A stretch of 32,606 nucleotides of DNA from a virus. Location: positions 1 to 32,606 of the IMG/VR virus record IMGVR_UViG_3300037294_000198; one strand, given 5' to 3'. Under the pieces are notes generated by a model. It was given only the letters and a program-made list of their open reading frames with translations, did not search any database and was not told where the DNA came from. Positions 30,077-32,606 of this stretch are shown here, piece after piece (the stretch's first letter is position 1; every line of letters begins with the position of its first letter). Position numbers and translations under genes: made by a program.

Positions 30077-31336
30077 TTAAAATCCTATGGTTACATCGAG
30101 AACGTCGTATTCGTCATCCTCGTATTCTTGCTGATAAGTGCTAGTTGTTAGTTGAGAAACGTAGGACAAGGCATCCACCAAGTCATCATGCACCCCTGCT
30201 GTAGGGAACATGATTAGCTGGTCTTTAAACTCTTTCCAATCCTCATCCTCGTTGAAGGAGATTCTCCCATGCTCCAAGAGTCCTTGGAGGCTCCAGACAA
30301 CCCGATCAATCTTGCGTTTATTTCCGTGACTTAGCTCACTAATGTGGGTGTAGACATTGTTCTTTCGCATTAGATCAGAGACATAGGGCAAGACAGCCAA
30401 ACGAAGCGCTCCTTGCTCAATGCCTGTGGCAATGGGCTGCACCTCTCTAATGGCCTTTAGGATGCTCACAGCGGTCTTCATGATGTCCCAGCGCCCATGG
30501 TCGATGCGCTTAACCCACCAGTTTCCGTTGTCTGCAACCTTTACAATGGCAATGGCTGTTTCGTCTAGGCGCTTCTTTGCAGCCCCTGCGTTCTTAGCAA
30601 CATCTTCAAAACCTGCCAAGTCAATGGCAACAACATAACTACCACTCTTAGGCTCTGGCGCTGTCTTAAACCACGCTTCTTTAAACACATCGCTTCCAGC
30701 GTTATCAAAGGAAGACAGATATTCCTGCTTAAAGGCAAAGCTGCTCAGGGTTCGCTCAGCAGCTTCAATCTCCTTAGGGTCAATGGTTTCGTTGTCCTTA
30801 GTCGTGAAGTGCCAGCTACGCCATTCCTCGTCCGTCTCTTCCATGCCTAGCTTGTAGATATCATAGAACCAGTTGCGCCCAGAAGGGGTTGATATGAACA
30901 AAGCTCGTCCCTTGCGGTCAGACAACGAAGCCCGGATAACCTTTTCCCAAATGTCCTGTTTGATAAACGCAACTTCATCCAGCACCACGTAGGTGAGAGA
31001 CATACCTCGCAAGCTGTCCGGATTGTCAGCACCTCTCACCATAATCTTACGACCATTAATAAGGGTGATCTCCAGATTGTTGATGTGGCTGCTCTTAATA
31101 ACCTGCCTTCCTAGATCATGAATCAAGTCCCATATAATTGCACGGGCTTGTCCAAGGGTGGGGGCAATGTACATGACAGCTGCCCCTTCAGGGCAGTTAA
31201 GCCCCTCAATCAGAAGGGTGATAGCTGAAAGCCTACTTTTACCACAGCGCCGTCCAGCGGCTACAATCTTAAATCGTGAAGGAGAATTAAACACTTCCTT
31301 TTGCCAACGCAGAAGCTCAAAGTTTAGCTGGGTCAT
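30077..31336 (-). CDS. terL: terminase large subunit
   Basis: The 419-residue DNA-packaging motor has an ATPase with Walker A AAGRRCGKS at 26-34, Walker B YVVLDEVAF with D120-E121, and coupling motif FISTPSGRNWF near 148. The nuclease domain shows D239 (VVAIDLAG), E307 (ATGIEQGA) and the acidic cluster D384-D385-D388 (HDDLVDALSY). It should cut concatemers and drive DNA into the prohead. Start ATG 31336 overlaps the previous stop. It is directly downstream of TerS and a small secreted protein. Confidence 0.95.
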   Translation of the reverse strand: MTQLNFELLRWQKEVFNSPSRFKIVAAGRRCGKSRLSAITLLIEGLNCPEGAAVMYIAPTLGQARAIIWDLIHDLGRQVIKSSHINNLEITLINGRKIMVRGADNPDSLRGMSLTYVVLDEVAFIKQDIWEKVIRASLSDRKGRALFISTPSGRNWFYDIYKLGMEETDEEWRSWHFTTKDNETIDPKEIEAAERTLSSFAFKQEYLSSFDNAGSDVFKEAWFKTAPEPKSGSYVVAIDLAGFEDVAKNAGAAKKRLDETAIAIVKVADNGNWWVKRIDHGRWDIMKTAVSILKAIREVQPIATGIEQGALRLAVLPYVSDLMRKNNVYTHISELSHGNKRKIDRVVWSLQGLLEHGRISFNEDEDWKEFKDQLIMFPTAGVHDDLVDALSYVSQLTTSTYQQEYEDDEYDVLDVTIGF

Positions 31337-31569
31337 TTACTAACAGCCTTGCTCCAGCCTCGAAGCCCTGACTGATAAGCGTCTTGTATGGTTTTATTGA
31401 TGACGATATTGAGGGCTTCCATCTCAGCAGGAGACAACACCAAGCAGCCTTGTACACATTTAACTTCTGCCTGCTTCTGTGCCTCTTCAACAGAGGTAGC
31501 AATAACAAACTCCCCTGAAGCAATCAAGGGAGAGCTAAGAGAGATAATAACCAGTAGTTGTTTAAACAT
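31333..31569 (-). CDS. small secreted protein with signal peptide between terminase genes (78 aa)
   Basis: The 78-residue protein starts with a clear signal peptide (MFKQLLVIISLSSPLIASG), so the mature part would be periplasmic or outer-membrane facing. The mature part has a pair of cysteines in KCVQGCLVLSPAEMEALN and a helical end (QDAYQSGLRGWSKAVSK). It may help lysis (spanin-like) or block superinfection. No lipobox cysteine is directly at the cleavage site. AAGGAG lies 6 bases before ATG 31569. The upstream TTG is rejected. It sits between TerS and TerL. Confidence 0.65.
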   Translation of the reverse strand: MFKQLLVIISLSSPLIASGEFVIATSVEEAQKQAEVKCVQGCLVLSPAEMEALNIVINKTIQDAYQSGLRGWSKAVSK

Positions 31570-31951
31570 CAATCACTCCTTCATCCTTGTTGTACACCTG
31601 CTTTGCATCAGACAAGGCTGTTATATTTATGGTTACGGTGGGGGTGCTGTTGCTGTTCTTAGCAGCATCAAAGGCACTCATAGGGAGAATCCGTTCAGCA
31701 CAGAACTTCAGAGCAGCAAACTGATCCTTGTCTTCATCATCCATAGCTTTACGGATGAGCGTAGCAATGATCTTCTCTCCTGTTGTTCCCAACAGCCTTG
31801 CTTTAAACTCCTGAATCCTTGAAGCCTCTCCGGGAGGACGACCTAGTAGAACTCTTCCTCCTGGCTTCTTAGCAGCTAGGGCAGCCTTTGGAGGACGCCC
31901 CTTGCGTACCAACGGCTGCTTAGCCTCTTTGTCTTGTTGTTTGGTTGTCAT
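31562..31951 (-). CDS. terS: terminase small subunit (predicted, 129 aa)
   Basis: The 129-residue protein is basic at its N terminus, with two AT-hook-like motifs (RKGRPPKAALAA and LGRPPGEASR near 18-47). It then has a helical DNA-binding/oligomerisation part (FKARLLGTTGEKIIATLIRKAMDDEDKDQFAALKFCAERILP), a profile common for TerS. It is placed before TerL with only a small gene between. ATG 31951 follows AAAGGA. An upstream in-frame ATG (31975) lacks a site. Homology by eye is moderate. Confidence 0.75.
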   Translation of the reverse strand: MTTKQQDKEAKQPLVRKGRPPKAALAAKKPGGRVLLGRPPGEASRIQEFKARLLGTTGEKIIATLIRKAMDDEDKDQFAALKFCAERILPMSAFDAAKNSNSTPTVTINITALSDAKQVYNKDEGVIDV

Positions 31952-31981
31952 TGTCTTTATCCTTTCAGGAGACATAGGAGC

Positions 31982-31999
31982 CCTTTAAAGCCTTTAAAG
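31982..31999. repeat. tandem 9-bp repeat CCTTTAAAG
   Basis: Two perfect, adjacent copies of CCTTTAAAG at 31982-31990 and 31991-31999. The inner CTTTAAAG is palindromic and recurs at 32300-32307. The tandem lies in the 5' untranslated region of the TerS transcript, 31-48 bases before the ATG. Confidence 0.6.
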
Positions 32000-32085
32000 A
32001 CTCTGGAGAACTTAGTCTTCTAAGTTTCCCTATTAATTACATATTAAGACAGTAATCTAAATGAACTAAACACTTCTAAGAAGAT

Positions 32086-32114
32086 GTCATAGGCTCATGT
32101 CCAGATTCTGTCAA
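32086..32114 (-). promoter_or_regulatory. sigma70-like promoter P2 (TerS proximal)
   Basis: On the minus strand TTGACA (32114-32109), a 17-base spacer and TATGAC (32091-32086). The -35 is perfect, and the -10 matches 4 of 6. The predicted start is near 32079, about 130 bases before TerS. Confidence 0.6.
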
Positions 32115-32157
32115 GTTGCTATGATGGGCCCTGCATCACAGTTCATTTGAGTTACTG

Positions 32158-32175
32158 ATAGACTTTTATGTCTAT
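32158..32175. promoter_or_regulatory. 6-bp dyad at the predicted start of promoter P1
   Basis: ATAGAC-N6-GTCTAT at 32158-32163 and 32170-32175 is a perfect inverted repeat with a TTTTAT spacer. The predicted transcription start from the distal promoter is at about 32175, so the dyad could be an operator or a hairpin at the very 5' end of the mRNA. Confidence 0.55.
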
Positions 32176-32181
32176 AGAGAT

Positions 32182-32210
32182 ATTCTACACTATTGATCCT
32201 GTTATGTCAA
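32182..32210 (-). promoter_or_regulatory. sigma70-like promoter P1 (TerS distal)
   Basis: On the minus strand TTGACA (32210-32205), a 17-base spacer and TAGAAT (32187-32182, 5 of 6 to consensus) form the strongest promoter seen. It is directed towards TerS and the whole virion arm. Predicted start near 32175. Confidence 0.82.
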
Positions 32211-32254
32211 GCTTTATTTACTAAAACAGCAATAAACATCAATAAAGCCCTAAT

Positions 32255-32274
32255 CTTTACACTTCTTTACACTT
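32255..32274. repeat. perfect tandem 10-bp repeat CTTTACACTT
   Basis: Two adjacent perfect copies at 32255-32264 and 32265-32274. The period is one helical turn, so both copies would face the same side of DNA. They lie 45-64 bases upstream of the P1 -35 box, a position for a regulator or for replication iterons. Confidence 0.6.
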
Positions 32275-32420
32275 TATAGGGTGTCTTTGCTTAGGAGTTC
32301 TTTAAAGGGAACTACGTTAGCGCAGATTCCTTTATAGCTTTTATGTCTATTGTTAGTTAATTACTACTATATTTAACAATATCAACAGCTTACACGTGCT
32401 TTAGAGGCTTTGATCTGTCC

Positions 32421-32477
32421 CTATTTAATTGCTTTATAAGGGCTTTGAAGCCTTCCTTCTAAGCCCCCTTTTTCCAT
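32421..32477 (-). CDS. 18-residue micro-ORF with strong ribosome-binding site
   Basis: ATG at 32477 is preceded by AAAAAGGAAATA, the same type of site used by the portal-adjacent genes, and encodes MEKGGLEGRLQSPYKAIK before TAG at 32421. It could be a leader peptide or chance. No conservation is known to me. Confidence 0.3.
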   Translation of the reverse strand: MEKGGLEGRLQSPYKAIK

Positions 32478-32522
32478 TATTTCCTTTTTGTGAGCTTTAG
32501 AGGCTCCTACAATGTTTACAGA

Positions 32523-32606
32523 CTAGCAAGCCCCCTCCCCCCCATCAATGAAGCAGCAAGCCAGAGCTTCATAGCCTAAAGCTATCGAGCAACCAACATC
32601 GATAGG
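32523..32606 (-). CDS. possible C-terminal fragment at window edge
   Basis: An open minus-strand frame enters from the right edge and stops with TAG at 32523 after 27 residues (...GCSIALGYEALACC...). It could be the end of a gene located beyond the window. The frame includes a G-rich run, and nothing confirms translation. Confidence 0.2.
   Translation of the reverse strand, partial: PIDVGCSIALGYEALACCFIDGGEGAC

Larger units (their letters stand above)
32163..32350. repeat. 13-bp direct repeat flanking promoter P1
   Basis: CTTTTATGTCTAT occurs at 32163-32175 and again at 32338-32350, 175 bases apart. The first copy includes one arm of the dyad. The two copies bracket the distal promoter and the 10-bp tandem repeat. 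Confidence 0.55.
31952..32420. other. non-coding control region upstream of TerS
   Basis: About 470 bases without a convincing gene on either strand, AT-rich, with stop codons in all frames. It contains two TTGACA-type promoters directed at TerS (32086-32114, 32182-32210) and a dyad at the upstream start site. It also has a 10-bp tandem repeat, a 9-bp tandem repeat and a 13-bp direct repeat (separate entries). A phage origin or a packaging site could lie here, but I see no diagnostic motif. Confidence 0.7.

Noticed and set aside
32440-32473. Plus-strand hairpin GGGCTT/AAGCCC followed by five Ts
   Set aside because: Only a 6-bp stem with a 15-base loop, and no plus-strand gene precedes it.
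1-32606. tRNA genes and CRISPR arrays
   Set aside because: I looked for cloverleaf ends with CCA-type stems and for regularly spaced repeats of 20-40 bases and saw none. A tRNAscan-SE or CRISPR search was not possible here.
1-32606. Phage single-subunit RNA polymerase, integrase or repressor
   Set aside because: No frame shows these families. The visible part looks lytic, but genes outside the window are unknown.

Overview
This window is most of the genome of a short-tailed, podovirus-like tailed phage of a Gram-negative bacterium. There is a T7-type replisome (fused primase-helicase, family A DNA polymerase, gp2.5-like ssDNA-binding protein, 5'-3' exonuclease). The virion module has terminase, portal, scaffold, capsid, head-tail adaptor, nozzle, internal virion proteins and fibres, but no tape measure, sheath or long-tail tube. 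The window starts inside a gene, and the right end is non-coding or holds the edge of another gene. Host identity cannot be read from the sequence.

Layout. (1) Positions 1-11500, + strand: tightly packed replication and nucleotide-metabolism genes with many 1-14 base overlaps. In order: small ORFs, primase-helicase, small hypothetical genes, DNA polymerase, SSB, exonuclease, HNH endonuclease, ThyX, more small ORFs, metallophosphoesterase, dATP/dGTP diphosphohydrolase and class II ribonucleotide reductase. (2) A hairpin at 11505-11544 with A and T tracts on either side sits at the meeting point of the two convergent arms and can terminate both. (3) Positions 11546-31951, - strand, read from right to left: TerS, a small secreted protein, TerL, small basic head-region proteins, portal, two small proteins, scaffold, major capsid protein (MCP), fibre genes, lysis genes, head-tail adaptor, nozzle, another fibre, a cupin protein and three internal virion/ejection-type proteins. 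(4) Positions 31952-32606: a regulatory region with two sigma70-like promoters facing TerS, a dyad at one predicted start site, and short tandem repeats.

Main discovery. The major capsid gene is split. Exon 1 (26011-26074) encodes the first 21 residues, and exon 2 (24234-25093) encodes the rest. Between them lies a 917-base insert with group I intron hallmarks: the 5' exon ends in U, the insert ends in G, a 7-bp P1 with a U.G pair sits exactly at the 5' splice site, and P3/P7-like pairings occur in the right order. The insert carries a two-motif LAGLIDADG homing endonuclease whose reading frame runs through part of the presumed ribozyme core. Joining the exons restores one 307-residue frame, reading ...PEIW-S-DEIIATYKK..., as expected for this capsid family. 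An annotation without splicing would report a capsid lacking its first 41 residues.

How it works together. ThyX, the B12-dependent reductase and the dNTP hydrolase would supply and shape the dNTP pool for the phage replisome. No phage RNA polymerase is visible, and host-type promoters precede TerS and follow portal, so the virion arm is probably transcribed by the host enzyme. A UUCG-loop terminator directly after MCP could set capsid expression above that of the tail and lysis genes.
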